This document shows positions 7,908-15,189 of a DNA stretch of 64,000 nucleotides, in pieces. Under the pieces are notes generated by a model. That model was not told where the DNA came from, did not search any database, and worked only from the letters and a program-made list of their open reading frames with translations. Each line of letters opens with the position of its first letter. The first letter of the stretch is position 1. Both the position numbers and the translations under genes were made by a program. This stretch comes from DATAGZ01 sp036263455 (GTDB lineage Bacteria > Pseudomonadota > Alphaproteobacteria > Dongiales > Dongiaceae), in NCBI GenBank assembly GCA_036263455.1, contig DATAGZ010000009.1, positions 32,542 through 96,541 of the forward strand, written 5' to 3'.

Positions 7908-8840
7908 TTAACTGAGATCGGCGATAATCCCCGAGCCCGCCTCGTTGCGTGCTTCGAGCGTATATTCCGCCTGGAGGATCGCCTTTTCCGCGTCGCCGGT
8001 CTTGGCCAGACTGATGCTTTGGAGCGGACGCAGATAAGCGGTCGCCCACAGGCTGGTATCGAGCACGTGCAGATCGCGGTCGCGCTGGAAACGGTTTGCG
8101 ACAATTTTGTGTTCGCCGAAATCCGAGACATAGACGTCGATCGCGGCGACGAGTTTCTTGTCTTCGCTTTGGTCGAAACGCGTAGCATTCCCGGTGAAGG
8201 CGCTGATATTTACCTTTTGCGTAGGCCCGCACATGATCAGATCGGGCGTGCCGCCATTGACCCAGCAAGATTGGATCATCGTCTTGAGCATTGCTTCGGT
8301 GACCGGACGTTGCGTGCCGTCGGTTGCCGATGCGCTCGCGGTCCCATTGGCCCCGCCCGCGCCCCGGTTGGCATTGGTCTGATACCATCCGCACAGCGGA
8401 CGAAGCTGACGCGCGACACTGGAAGACCCGGTGACCGGCGCCTGATTGTTGGTAAGAACGAATTCGATATCGCGCTTTATTTCATTGCTCTTCTTGCGCA
8501 GCTGATAGACCAGCTCGCGTACGCGTCCGGCCTTGTCTACGGCGTCCAAGGTACCCGAGACGACGACGTCCTTACTCGATATCTGGCAGCGATTGCCGAC
8601 GCGCTGGGTCGGCGTGACCGCGGTGAAGGAGGAATAATCGTTACCTTCCAACTGGGCATTGGCGCCTGCCGCCTGAAGCGTGTCGGTCTGCCACTCGTGA
8701 TAAACGGCATTGGCCGTACTCGTCCCGATGGTGGACGAGAAGACCGTGTCGGTTGGCGAAATGGTAAAGATCACGTCAAGGAGATCTTCTCTTTGCCCGA
8801 TCGTACTGAAGGTCAGGGCGGTATTGGTAATAACGGTCAT
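7908..8840 (-). CDS. Phage major capsid protein, SU10 family
   Basis: A 310-residue protein. The N-terminal region (NTALTFSTIGQREDLLDVIF, then ISPTDTVFSSTIG) and the following YHEWQTDTLQAAGANAQLEG are hallmarks of the SU10-type HK97-fold capsid family (DUF5309). The middle has a long helix VRELVYQLRKKSNEIKRDIE, and the end carries DVYVSDFGEHKIVANRF and the ALDTS-like WATAYLRPL segment. It follows the scaffold gene with a strong AGGAG ribosome-binding site that overlaps the scaffold stop codon, suiting high expression. Confidence 0.85.
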   Translation of the reverse strand: MTVITNTALTFSTIGQREDLLDVIFTISPTDTVFSSTIGTSTANAVYHEWQTDTLQAAGANAQLEGNDYSSFTAVTPTQRVGNRCQISSKDVVVSGTLDAVDKAGRVRELVYQLRKKSNEIKRDIEFVLTNNQAPVTGSSSVARQLRPLCGWYQTNANRGAGGANGTASASATDGTQRPVTEAMLKTMIQSCWVNGGTPDLIMCGPTQKVNISAFTGNATRFDQSEDKKLVAAIDVYVSDFGEHKIVANRFQRDRDLHVLDTSLWATAYLRPLQSISLAKTGDAEKAILQAEYTLEARNEAGSGIIADLS

Positions 8841-8848
8841 TCTTTCTC

Positions 8849-9751
8849 CTATAGAACTGCCTCGGCGAGCTTGACGATATCGTCGAGCTTGCCTGAGGCT
8901 AGGGCCTGTTGCTTGAGTTTTCTAATGGCGCGGTCCGTGCGATCGGCATCGTCGCCAACGCCAGGTTTTTGAGTTCTGCTGGCCGTGAAGGGCTGCTTCT
9001 TCGCCTTGAGCGATTGGGCTGCTTGCTTGAGCTTTTGTCCCTCCAGCGCATCCTTGATCATTAAAAAAATGCGGTGGTCGGGGATGCGATCGGCTTCCTC
9101 CGGCGTCAGGCCAAGCGAGGTAAGATAGGCATTCGCGTCCTCTTCGAAGCGCTGGCGCTTTTCGGGGTCGCGGAATTCGGGCGCCGCCGCCACAAAATTC
9201 GCCTGCGCCTGGCGCTTGCGCTGTGCCAGTTCCTCCTCCGCCATTTGGTTGTGGAGCTCGCGCGCCATGGCCATCTTCTTGCCAGCCAAGACGGCGTGGC
9301 CGTGCAGCTGGCTGAACAATTCAGGATCGGCCTGAGCCAGCCGTTGCCATTGGCCGGCATCGATGTTCATCGAGGGATCGGCTTTCAGCATGCGGGTGAC
9401 GGCTGCAAGCTGGTTCATGGCCTCGTCGCGCGACTGCGAGGCATCCTGCATGGCGTCTTCCCCGGACACCTTGTCGCGATAGGAAGCAATAAGGTCGGAG
9501 AGGGGAACGTCGCGGGCTTCGCCACCGATCTGAACGGAGAACGTCGGATCTTCCCCGGAATCCGGTGTCGACTCGTCATCCCATTCCGGAGCGTCAGGGG
9601 CACTGGACTTGTCTTCGGCAGGGCCGCTGTCGGTTTCGGCGTCCTGCCGGTCGTCGAAGCCGAGTTCGCTCAGGATATAATCGATGATTCCCTGCTCGGT
9701 GCGAGCTTCGCCTTCCCCTCTTTCGAGAGGCGGCTTTTTACGTATTGCCAT
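8849..9751 (-). CDS. Phage scaffolding protein
   Basis: A 300-residue acidic, helix-rich protein directly before the capsid gene. It contains an Asp/Glu/Ser/Pro-rich N-terminal third (DDRQDAETDSGPAEDKSSAP), long charged helices, and a basic, Lys/Arg-rich C-terminus (RAIRKLKQQALASGKL) of the kind that binds capsid subunits. The start MAIRKKPPLERGEG at 9749-9751 was chosen because AAAGGAT lies 5 nt before it; the in-frame extension upstream has no such signal. An intrinsic terminator lies 71 nt upstream in the leader, so expression needs read-through. Confidence 0.75.
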   Translation of the reverse strand: MAIRKKPPLERGEGEARTEQGIIDYILSELGFDDRQDAETDSGPAEDKSSAPDAPEWDDESTPDSGEDPTFSVQIGGEARDVPLSDLIASYRDKVSGEDAMQDASQSRDEAMNQLAAVTRMLKADPSMNIDAGQWQRLAQADPELFSQLHGHAVLAGKKMAMARELHNQMAEEELAQRKRQAQANFVAAAPEFRDPEKRQRFEEDANAYLTSLGLTPEEADRIPDHRIFLMIKDALEGQKLKQAAQSLKAKKQPFTASRTQKPGVGDDADRTDRAIRKLKQQALASGKLDDIVKLAEAVL

Positions 9752-9821
9752 GGTTATCCTTTGGGTCAGAATGCTGAATGCGTTTCGGAACAGACGCATA
9801 GAAAATCCGGCTGGCCGCCGT

Positions 9822-9847
9822 AAAAAAAGCGGCCCCGAAAGGCCGCT
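9822..9847 (-). terminator. Intrinsic terminator in the leader of the scaffold-capsid genes
   Basis: Read leftward, AGCGGCC (9847-9841) pairs with GGCCGCT (9834-9828) around a 6-nt loop and is followed by an unbroken run of seven T. It lies after a promoter-like sequence (9873-9901) and before the scaffold start (9751), with no promoter-like sequence seen between. Confidence 0.8.
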
Positions 9848-9872
9848 CCCGAATTAATCCAGCATATAATTC

Positions 9873-9901
9873 ATATTATACCACGAAAGGTATTTCGTCA
9901 A
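9873..9901 (-). promoter_or_regulatory. Promoter-like sequence before the scaffold-leader terminator
   Basis: Read leftward, TTGACG (9901-9896) is followed after 17 nt by TAATAT, or after 15 nt by a perfect TATAAT (9880-9875). The surrounding 9850-9925 is AT-rich compared with the rest of the cassette. Transcripts would meet the terminator after about 20-45 nt. Confidence 0.55.
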
Positions 9902-9932
9902 GGTAAAAGTTATAAATAAGTTAAATCGAAAC

Positions 9933-10199
9933 CTAGGGATAGGCATCTCCTCCCTCTCGTCTTTCGTGGCGCTGGGCGAGCTGGCCGGTTGTCATGATGG
10001 ATTGCAGATCCTGGCGCACCCGCTCGATGAGTTTGACGCTCAGCCAGAGAAATTCCCGGGCTTGGGTATCCCGCGCCGGCGTCTCCTCCCATTGAGACAG
10101 GTATTCCTGGCGAAGCTGTGAGAAGGCGTCGCGCAACAGCGGTTCTTCCAGCAGCCGCTGCGCCTGCTCGCCGCGCCTGATATGCTGAATGGGAGACAT
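9933..10199 (-). CDS. Small phage protein after the portal gene
   Basis: An 88-residue, mostly helical, charged protein (EPLLRDAFSQLRQEYLSQWE, then LSVKLIERVRQDLQSIM). It lies 2 nt after the portal stop and is followed by the AT-rich leader region of the scaffold gene. Small helical proteins occur at this position in other short-tailed phages with portals of this type. No function can be given. Confidence 0.55.
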   Translation of the reverse strand: MSPIQHIRRGEQAQRLLEEPLLRDAFSQLRQEYLSQWEETPARDTQAREFLWLSVKLIERVRQDLQSIMTTGQLAQRHERREGGDAYP

Positions 10200-10201
10200 G
10201 C

Positions 10202-12154
10202 CTACTCCTTGCTGTTCAGTTTTGCCTGCGCCAGGGCGATCTCATCCTGCGCCTTTCGAGCCTTGATGGCGAGTTCTCCCTGGATACGCGCGGCCTGGCT
10301 TGCGATGTCTGCCTCAAGTTTGCGCTGGGCCAAGGCAAGTTGCATCTGCTGCGGATCGTTGACGCCGCTCTGCGCCTGGGCCTGCTGACGCTCGGCGAGG
10401 ATTTGCCGCGCCGTCTCGGAATCGGGATCCGTATAATAGGAATCGGGTGTCTTCAGCCCCGCCGCCTGGATCAACTTGGCCAGCTTGTTATATATGTTCT
10501 TAGGGGTCAGCATGACGCTCCCAGTGGCTGCCTGAAACTGCAACACCTGGTTATCGAGCCCGATGAATTGAAGCAAGCGCTGGACTTCCCTGTCGCGGTC
10601 GCCCGTCCCCAGCCCGACGGTCACGGTGACGTCATAATCGTCTTTCCATTCGCGGGGATCCATGGCGACGAAGGCACCCCGCAGGCGAATGATCTGGGCG
10701 AAATTCTGGTGCTGGCAGACCAGGCGAAGTATCTTGCGGAAGGCCGCCGCCACGCCCGTCTCGGCGAAAACCCGCGCGATCAGCTCGATCCGCTGCTGAC
10801 CGGCATTCATGATCTGGGCAATGCCGGTCGCAGTCTGGTTGAGCGTGTCGGCATCGAGTCCCTGGTTATAGCGCGTCACCCCAACCCGATTTTCGCGCAC
10901 CGAATCGGCATATTCGATCAGTTGGTACGCATCGCCCAGGATATTCTGATGGGGCAAGGGCTGAATCGCGCCAGCGGATTTCACCCGAATGATGCCGCCG
11001 GGGCGTACGGTCAGAAGATCGTCGAGATTGACCTGGTTTTCAACGACGGCCATGCGATGGTCGACGGCGATATAAATATTATCGAGCATGCGCCGCCAGA
11101 TTGCCGTCTTGATGTCCTGGATATCGTAGAGATAATCGGCCAGCGACTTGCCGATCAATTTGAATGGCTGCAATATCGGGCTCAGGCTGGCAAAGGGATG
11201 ATCGTCGACCTCCTCGTTTTCGAGAATAATGTCACCCTCGCCGCCCGCCAGTGTCACCTTGCGCATTTCCGCGATACCGTCGCCGTCGAAATCGACCTTA
11301 AGATAACATTCATAGACCGGAATGCGGCGCTGTGAAGGGTCCAGTCCACCATCGCTCAGGTGGCGCAGGCCATTTTCCTCATGGAAGCGCTGAATTTTTT
11401 CGGGCGAAAATCGCTCGTGTTGCGCCGCGCCCGCCGCAACGAGCAGGGCGCGGTCATAGCCGAGGGCAACCAAGTCCGAGAGCGAGCGCTCCACCCGGTG
11501 GGCAATAAAACCGCATTCCTCGATGGCGAGCGAGCGCGCGTGCGGCCCGATCAGAAATTCCTCCGGCGGCACCGCCATGATCCGAACGCGGCCCGCCCCG
11601 CGGCGGCGCATGGCCGTCACGTCGAAGACCGCTTGTCCGTCTTCCTGGCGCTCGCGCTGAACCACGCTCTCGATCGCTGGATCGGCGTGCAGAACATCGA
11701 TTTCCTGCGCGGTGATGCCGCTATATTTCTCGCGGGTGCACTCGGAAGAATTATCCCACCAAATCTTCAGGACGCCGAGCCGATAGAGTAGCGCGCTCTT
11801 GAACCAATCATGGAAAATGCGGAACCCATTATTCTGCTGGTTCCAGATCCAATTAATATAATCGGTGGCCTGATCGGCGACGGCCTGGTCTTCTGGACCG
11901 TTGGGCTGAAACTCCACCACACGGTCGCCCGAGGAAAAGATGCGCATGAGCGACGGCATCATGCCGTCGATCGCCTCGGCGACATCCCGAGACACGACCT
12001 GCGAACGGCCATCTTTCTCATCTCCACGCGGCTCGCCGTTATAATATTTGTCGGCTCGCATCCTTTGCGCTGCCCAAGGGTCGCTGCCAGCGCCGCCATT
12101 CAAAGCCGCGCCGATATGCGCGGCAAGCAGACTACGCAATTCCCGCTCATCCAT
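10202..12154 (-). CDS. Phage portal protein
   Basis: A 650-residue protein of the P22-like portal type. Recognisable segments: WAAQRMRADKYYNGEPRGDE and SQVVSRDVAEAIDGMMPSLM near the N-terminus, ATDYINWIWNQQNNGFRIFH, and the conserved core RMLDNIYIAVDHRMAVVENQ with YNQGLDADTLNQTATGIAQI. The C-terminal 70 residues are a long Gln/Ala/Glu-rich helix, as expected for a portal barrel. Start at 12152-12154 (MDERELRS), overlapping the preceding small gene by 8 nt. The portal forms the dodecameric channel through which TerL loads DNA. Confidence 0.82.
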   Translation of the reverse strand: MDERELRSLLAAHIGAALNGGAGSDPWAAQRMRADKYYNGEPRGDEKDGRSQVVSRDVAEAIDGMMPSLMRIFSSGDRVVEFQPNGPEDQAVADQATDYINWIWNQQNNGFRIFHDWFKSALLYRLGVLKIWWDNSSECTREKYSGITAQEIDVLHADPAIESVVQRERQEDGQAVFDVTAMRRRGAGRVRIMAVPPEEFLIGPHARSLAIEECGFIAHRVERSLSDLVALGYDRALLVAAGAAQHERFSPEKIQRFHEENGLRHLSDGGLDPSQRRIPVYECYLKVDFDGDGIAEMRKVTLAGGEGDIILENEEVDDHPFASLSPILQPFKLIGKSLADYLYDIQDIKTAIWRRMLDNIYIAVDHRMAVVENQVNLDDLLTVRPGGIIRVKSAGAIQPLPHQNILGDAYQLIEYADSVRENRVGVTRYNQGLDADTLNQTATGIAQIMNAGQQRIELIARVFAETGVAAAFRKILRLVCQHQNFAQIIRLRGAFVAMDPREWKDDYDVTVTVGLGTGDRDREVQRLLQFIGLDNQVLQFQAATGSVMLTPKNIYNKLAKLIQAAGLKTPDSYYTDPDSETARQILAERQQAQAQSGVNDPQQMQLALAQRKLEADIASQAARIQGELAIKARKAQDEIALAQAKLNSKE

Positions 12155-12377
12155 TTTTGAGGCTCCGCCGGCTTTTGGCGTTCCGTCCAGGAGGAGACGG
12201 AACCGCCGCTGCCGCTGCGGGAACGATCGCGGTGATCCAAAAGCTGCCCGCGATCCCCTCAGGGACACGGCGAGAGGCAAGGGAAGCGGCCTCGTCGCCG
12301 CTTTCGGCTTCAAATCCGTAAGTGCGGTGGACGAGGCCGTCGACCCCGCGCATCGTATAGGTCACATCATACATCAT
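12147..12377 (-). CDS. Small phage protein between terminase and portal
   Basis: A 76-residue protein whose ATG overlaps the terminase stop (TGATG) and whose end overlaps the portal start by 8 nt. The first half is beta-like (MYDVTYTMRGVDGLVHRTYG), followed by an Ala run and a basic tail (RNAKSRRSLKNG). No family was recognised; tight translational coupling to both neighbours supports it as a real gene. Confidence 0.5.
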   Translation of the reverse strand: MMYDVTYTMRGVDGLVHRTYGFEAESGDEAASLASRRVPEGIAGSFWITAIVPAAAAAVPSPPGRNAKSRRSLKNG

Positions 12378-13687
12378 CAGACTATTCCTCTATTGTCATA
12401 GGAAAGTGCCGGTCCCCCCCAACTATTAGCGAGACCGGCCTGCTCGACCGCGAGATACCGAAATGCGTCGGCCGCGTGACTGGTCCAATCATGGCGCGGC
12501 CGTGCTTGAAAAACCTTGCGACGATCGTCCCATTCGGCTCGGTACTGTTCGAGGGCGCGAACGCCGAGGGCGCAGCGGCGCTCATCGAACCAGCAGCGCG
12601 GCAGGAGCAAATGAACGGCATTGATGCCGTCTTCGAGCGCGAAAGGCCGCGCGACCGTGATGTTCCCCACGCCCAGGGAACGCAGGACTTCGAGGCGGCT
12701 CAATCCAGTGCCGAGCTCGCGCACTTCGACATCGGCAGGCAGGATATGCGCACCATAGGCATAAGCGCGATCCTGGATAAGGCGGACATAATGGACGAGC
12801 GGCTGGCCGCTGGCCTCGGCATAATCGATAATGCGGACCTCGCTGCCCGCTAATTGGAAAAACCAGATGGCAGTCGCATCCCGCATGCCGAGATCCCAGG
12901 CGGTATGGACGGGAAGACGCGGCTCCCACGAGACGGCACCGATCCGGCCCTCGCTCCGCGCATCGCCAAGAAGTCGGGCATAGAATGCGCCGCTCACCGC
13001 CGCATCGAAGGAACATTCGAATTCCTGGGCGTACTGATCCTCGGTCATGCTACGCCGCGCAGCCTCCAGTTCGGCAGTGGCGATCACGCCGGTCTCGCTT
13101 GCGCGGAAGACCCGCACCGCCCAATCCACGTCGGCCCGCGCCTTTTCATAGAGATCGTAAAACGCATTGTGCCCCTTGGGTGTACCGATGAAGATCGCCC
13201 AGCCTGCCCGGTCGGAGAGGGTAGGCCTGATGATCTCGGGCCAAAAGCGCGGATCCATGTCGGCAGGTTCATCAAGAACCACGCCGTCGAAATAGAGGCC
13301 GCGCAGCCGCTCGGCATTTTCAGCGCCATAGATGCGAATGCGGGCGCCGCCGGGAAACTCGACGCTGAGCTCGGTCTCCTTGACGCAAACGTGCGGAACA
13401 GGACGCGCGAAGCGCTTCAGATATCCCCACGCCACATCCTTGGCCTGGACCAGCGACGGCGCAATATAGGCGTAGCGCGGCTCGCGAAGCGTGTTCGCGG
13501 CCGCCTTGGCGATCAATTCATTGATGCAGAAAACCGTCTTGCCGAAGCGCCGGTGCGCGATCAGCACATTGAAGCGTTTGAGGCTTCGATGCAGTTCGGC
13601 CTGGTGGGACCGAGGCGCATAGAGGCGAACATGGGAGTAGCGCCTCTTCGGCGGTTTCGCCCCTCGCTGTCCATTAGGATGAGTCAC
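12377..13687 (-). CDS. terL: Phage terminase large subunit
   Basis: A 436-residue DNA-packaging motor with an N-terminal ATPase and a C-terminal nuclease. The Walker A variant AHRRFGKT is at residues 44-51, Walker B DGVVLDE at 134-140, and the coupling motif IFIGTPKG at 166-172. The RNase H-like nuclease acidic residues are visible: WDLG (Asp265), LPADVE (Asp319) and SHAADAFRY (Asp407). All key residues are present, so the enzyme looks functional. It starts with GTG overlapping the TerS-like stop (GTGA). The type of packaging (headful or site-specific) cannot be read directly. Confidence 0.88.
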   Translation of the reverse strand: MTHPNGQRGAKPPKRRYSHVRLYAPRSHQAELHRSLKRFNVLIAHRRFGKTVFCINELIAKAAANTLREPRYAYIAPSLVQAKDVAWGYLKRFARPVPHVCVKETELSVEFPGGARIRIYGAENAERLRGLYFDGVVLDEPADMDPRFWPEIIRPTLSDRAGWAIFIGTPKGHNAFYDLYEKARADVDWAVRVFRASETGVIATAELEAARRSMTEDQYAQEFECSFDAAVSGAFYARLLGDARSEGRIGAVSWEPRLPVHTAWDLGMRDATAIWFFQLAGSEVRIIDYAEASGQPLVHYVRLIQDRAYAYGAHILPADVEVRELGTGLSRLEVLRSLGVGNITVARPFALEDGINAVHLLLPRCWFDERRCALGVRALEQYRAEWDDRRKVFQARPRHDWTSHAADAFRYLAVEQAGLANSWGGPALSYDNRGIV

Positions 13688-13995
13688 GCCGGCGTCTCGG
13701 CATCATCCCAGGTGATGCGAATCAGATGCTCCTCGGCTTGGGAATCGGAGGAGGAAATATTGGCCCTGGCCGCGGTGGGTTTGCCGAAGCCCCACTGCAA
13801 CAGCGCGCCCGCTGCAGAGACGCGCGCGGCATGCGTCGCGCTTTCGTCCTGCATGACCGCGACCAGGGCCTCAACCGCTCGGTCGGCATGTATCCGCGCC
13901 AAGGCTTCGATATTGGGCGCGTCTGTACTTCCCACACGAGGCGGTAGGGCGGGATGAGAGGGCGCATCCCGCCGAGACGATGATTTTCTTTTCAT
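13684..13995 (-). CDS. Probable terminase small subunit
   Basis: A 103-residue protein directly before terL. After a basic Ser/Arg/Pro-rich N-terminus (KRKSSSRRDAPSHPALPPRV) comes a helical repeat: ARIHADRAVEALVAVMQDES, then AARVSAAGALLQWGFGKP, a pattern common in small proteins next to alphaproteobacterial phage terminases. The ATG at 13993-13995 was chosen because the longer frame runs through an intrinsic terminator hairpin. Only ~31 nt separate that terminator from the start codon. Confidence 0.6.
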   Translation of the reverse strand: MKRKSSSRRDAPSHPALPPRVGSTDAPNIEALARIHADRAVEALVAVMQDESATHAARVSAAGALLQWGFGKPTAARANISSSDSQAEEHLIRITWDDAETPA

Positions 13996-14026
13996 GAAAC
14001 CGTGACCGCCCGCCGGAACGGCGAGC

Positions 14027-14052
14027 AAAAAAAAACGCGGCATTGCGCCGCG
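14027..14052 (-). terminator. Intrinsic terminator in the leader of the terminase genes
   Basis: Read leftward, CGCGGC (14052-14047) pairs with GCCGCG (14041-14036) around a 5-nt loop and is followed by nine T (14035-14027). The TerS-like start codon lies ~31 nt further on, too close for another promoter. Confidence 0.82.
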
Positions 14053-14067
14053 GTGTTTGTATCTATG

Positions 14068-14094
14068 CGTCTGGCGGTTTTAAACAGCCAGACG
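14068..14094 (-). promoter_or_regulatory. 8-bp inverted repeat in the terminase leader
   Basis: CGTCTGGC (14068-14075) and GCCAGACG (14087-14094) form a perfect inverted repeat with an 11-nt spacer. It lies between the promoter-like sequence (14110-14138) and the terminator (14027-14052). As DNA it could be an operator; as RNA it could be a hairpin that binds an antiterminator or competes in folding. Confidence 0.6.
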
Positions 14095-14109
14095 TCATTC
14101 TATATTTAT

Positions 14110-14138
14110 ATTCTATCATACAGCGCGCACTTTTTCAA
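14110..14138 (-). promoter_or_regulatory. Promoter-like sequence for the terminase leader
   Basis: Read leftward, TTGAAA (14138-14133) and TAGAAT (14115-14110) are separated by exactly 17 nt, each one mismatch from the sigma-70 consensus. The sequence overlaps the 3' end of the AT-hook protein gene. Transcription would pass the inverted repeat and then the terminator before reaching the first packaging gene. Confidence 0.6.
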
Positions 14139-14679
14139 CCAAAAAATGCTGGCGACGGTGGCGCATCATCCGCCATTCCAGAATTGCATCCAACCCGGCA
14201 CGAAGCAGGGAGAGCTGCGCGGCACCCAGCGGCTGGCCGGTGGAACAGGCGTGAATGGGCCAGCTCTCATAGACGGCGACGGTTTCGACAAGGTCGCGGG
14301 AGAGGCGGCCCGCCTTGGCGAGCGCCGCGCGCGCGGCGCTGAACCGCTCTTCGTTCCGCTCGTCGGCCTCATTGTCATTGGCCGCTGCGCGGCCATAGCG
14401 GCGGGGCGCACCTCCCAAGGTTTCATAGTGCCGGCCGCTGCTAAGATGAACTGGGCCAGAGGCTGCGTATCTATAGAGTCGCGCGTAAAACTCTCCAGCC
14501 TCGTGCTGTGACGCGGTGATGAGGGCACGCGACAGTAAAATGCCAAGAGGCGATTCGCTCAGGCGGGGATCGCTGCCCGCCGCGAGCGCCTGCTTGCGTG
14601 AACGCAACTCGGGCGTGCCCTCGTCGCGCCCCGATTCCTGGCGTGGCCGGCCGCGCTTGACAACGGAAAAGGCGCGCAT
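14116..14679 (-). CDS. Phage protein with N-terminal AT-hook-like motif
   Basis: A 187-residue protein from ATG 14677-14679 (a GTG one codon earlier is possible). Near the N-terminus is VKRGRPRQ, an AT-hook-like minor-groove binding motif, followed by RDEGTPELRSR and the helical SPLGILLSRALITASQHEAG, a pattern I have seen in alphaproteobacterial prophages without known function. A RRYGRAAANDNEAD linker and a helical C-terminus follow. It is the last gene before the terminase leader. DNA binding by the hook makes a regulatory role plausible, but this is inference. Confidence 0.6.
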   Translation of the reverse strand: MRAFSVVKRGRPRQESGRDEGTPELRSRKQALAAGSDPRLSESPLGILLSRALITASQHEAGEFYARLYRYAASGPVHLSSGRHYETLGGAPRRYGRAAANDNEADERNEERFSAARAALAKAGRLSRDLVETVAVYESWPIHACSTGQPLGAAQLSLLRAGLDAILEWRMMRHRRQHFLVEKVRAV

Positions 14680-14906
14680 CACTCATTCTCCTCGTCGAGG
14701 CCCATTGCCCAACGCTTGGCCCAGGAAAGCAACCAGAGCGCGCGCTCGGCGGTCATCTCGCTATTGATGATTTCCATTTCACCGTCGGCGGTGAAACCGA
14801 GCCCGATGAATTGCTGCCATTGCTGCTTGGCTGCGATGGCGAGCGCCTGCTCGGGCTTGAGCGAATCGGTCACGGGAAAATCCACGATGTCTGCGAGCGA
14901 TGACAT
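14679..14906 (-). CDS. Small phage protein of the early unit
   Basis: A 75-residue acidic protein (MSSLADIVDFPVTDSLKPEQ, later MTAERALWLLSWAKRWAMG). The chosen ATG overlaps the stop of the upstream Zn-ribbon gene (TAATG), and its own stop overlaps the next ATG (TGATG), so the three small genes are translationally coupled. The fold appears helical. No family or function was recognised. Confidence 0.55.
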   Translation of the reverse strand: MSSLADIVDFPVTDSLKPEQALAIAAKQQWQQFIGLGFTADGEMEIINSEMTAERALWLLSWAKRWAMGLDEENE

Positions 14907-15100
14907 TATTCCTCTCTGGAAGATGGATGGGTGGGCAGGCACAGGCTGTACTCTTCGAATCCGCCCTGCTCCCGGCAGCCGGCGCAGAGAAGATGCCGGG
15001 AAGCTGTAGGAAGCGGCGCATGACATTGGTAACAGTTCCTGTTTTGTTCGTTATCATTTGCCGGTTTTGGCATCTTTATGTTACGCTTCAGGATAATCAT
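14906..15100 (-). CDS. Small zinc-ribbon phage protein, first gene of the leftward unit
   Basis: A 64-residue protein with two CxxC pairs (CYQC and CAGC, 14 residues between), a compact zinc ribbon, followed by a short acidic tail. The ATG at 15098-15100 is preferred over an internal ATG at 15071-15073 because AAGGGGAGG lies directly upstream. It is the first gene behind the repressor-facing promoter at 15125-15153. Zn ribbons in small early phage proteins often act on nucleic acids or RNA polymerase; a regulatory role is possible but not shown. Confidence 0.6.
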   Translation of the reverse strand: MIILKRNIKMPKPANDNEQNRNCYQCHAPLPTASRHLLCAGCREQGGFEEYSLCLPTHPSSREE

Positions 15101-15124
15101 TGGCCTCCCCTTACAATATACTTC

Positions 15125-15153
15125 ACAATACGCAAATTACGTCTTTACGTCAA
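15125..15153 (-). promoter_or_regulatory. Main leftward promoter of the phage cassette
   Basis: Read leftward, TTGACG (15153-15148) and TATTGT (15130-15125) are separated by exactly 17 nt. The predicted start is ~15-20 nt before the ribosome-binding site of the Zn-ribbon gene. The -35 box and spacer are covered by the repeated TTACGTC elements, so bound repressor would block polymerase. Confidence 0.65.
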
Positions 15154-15167
15154 CGCAAAAAACGTAT
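15128..15167. promoter_or_regulatory. Candidate repressor operator region
   Basis: Between the divergent repressor and early genes, TTACGTC occurs twice with 8-nt spacing (15137-15143 and 15145-15151), flanked by ATACG (15128-15132) and its inverted copy CGTAT (15163-15167). Repeats that overlap the leftward promoter in an 89-nt divergent gap are what a phage repressor operator looks like. The precise half-site is not established. Confidence 0.55.
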
Positions 15168-15189
15168 ATCGAAAAAGCCAGGAGGCAAG

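Noticed and set aside
7482..11335. Long rightward frames opposite the capsid, scaffold and portal genes
   Set aside because: They lack ribosome-binding sites and recognisable domains, and they run against genes with clear phage signatures.
13996..14043. Longer N-terminus for the TerS-like protein (start at 14041-14043)
   Set aside because: The extra residues are translated from an intrinsic terminator hairpin and its T-run; the ATG at 13993-13995 is more plausible.
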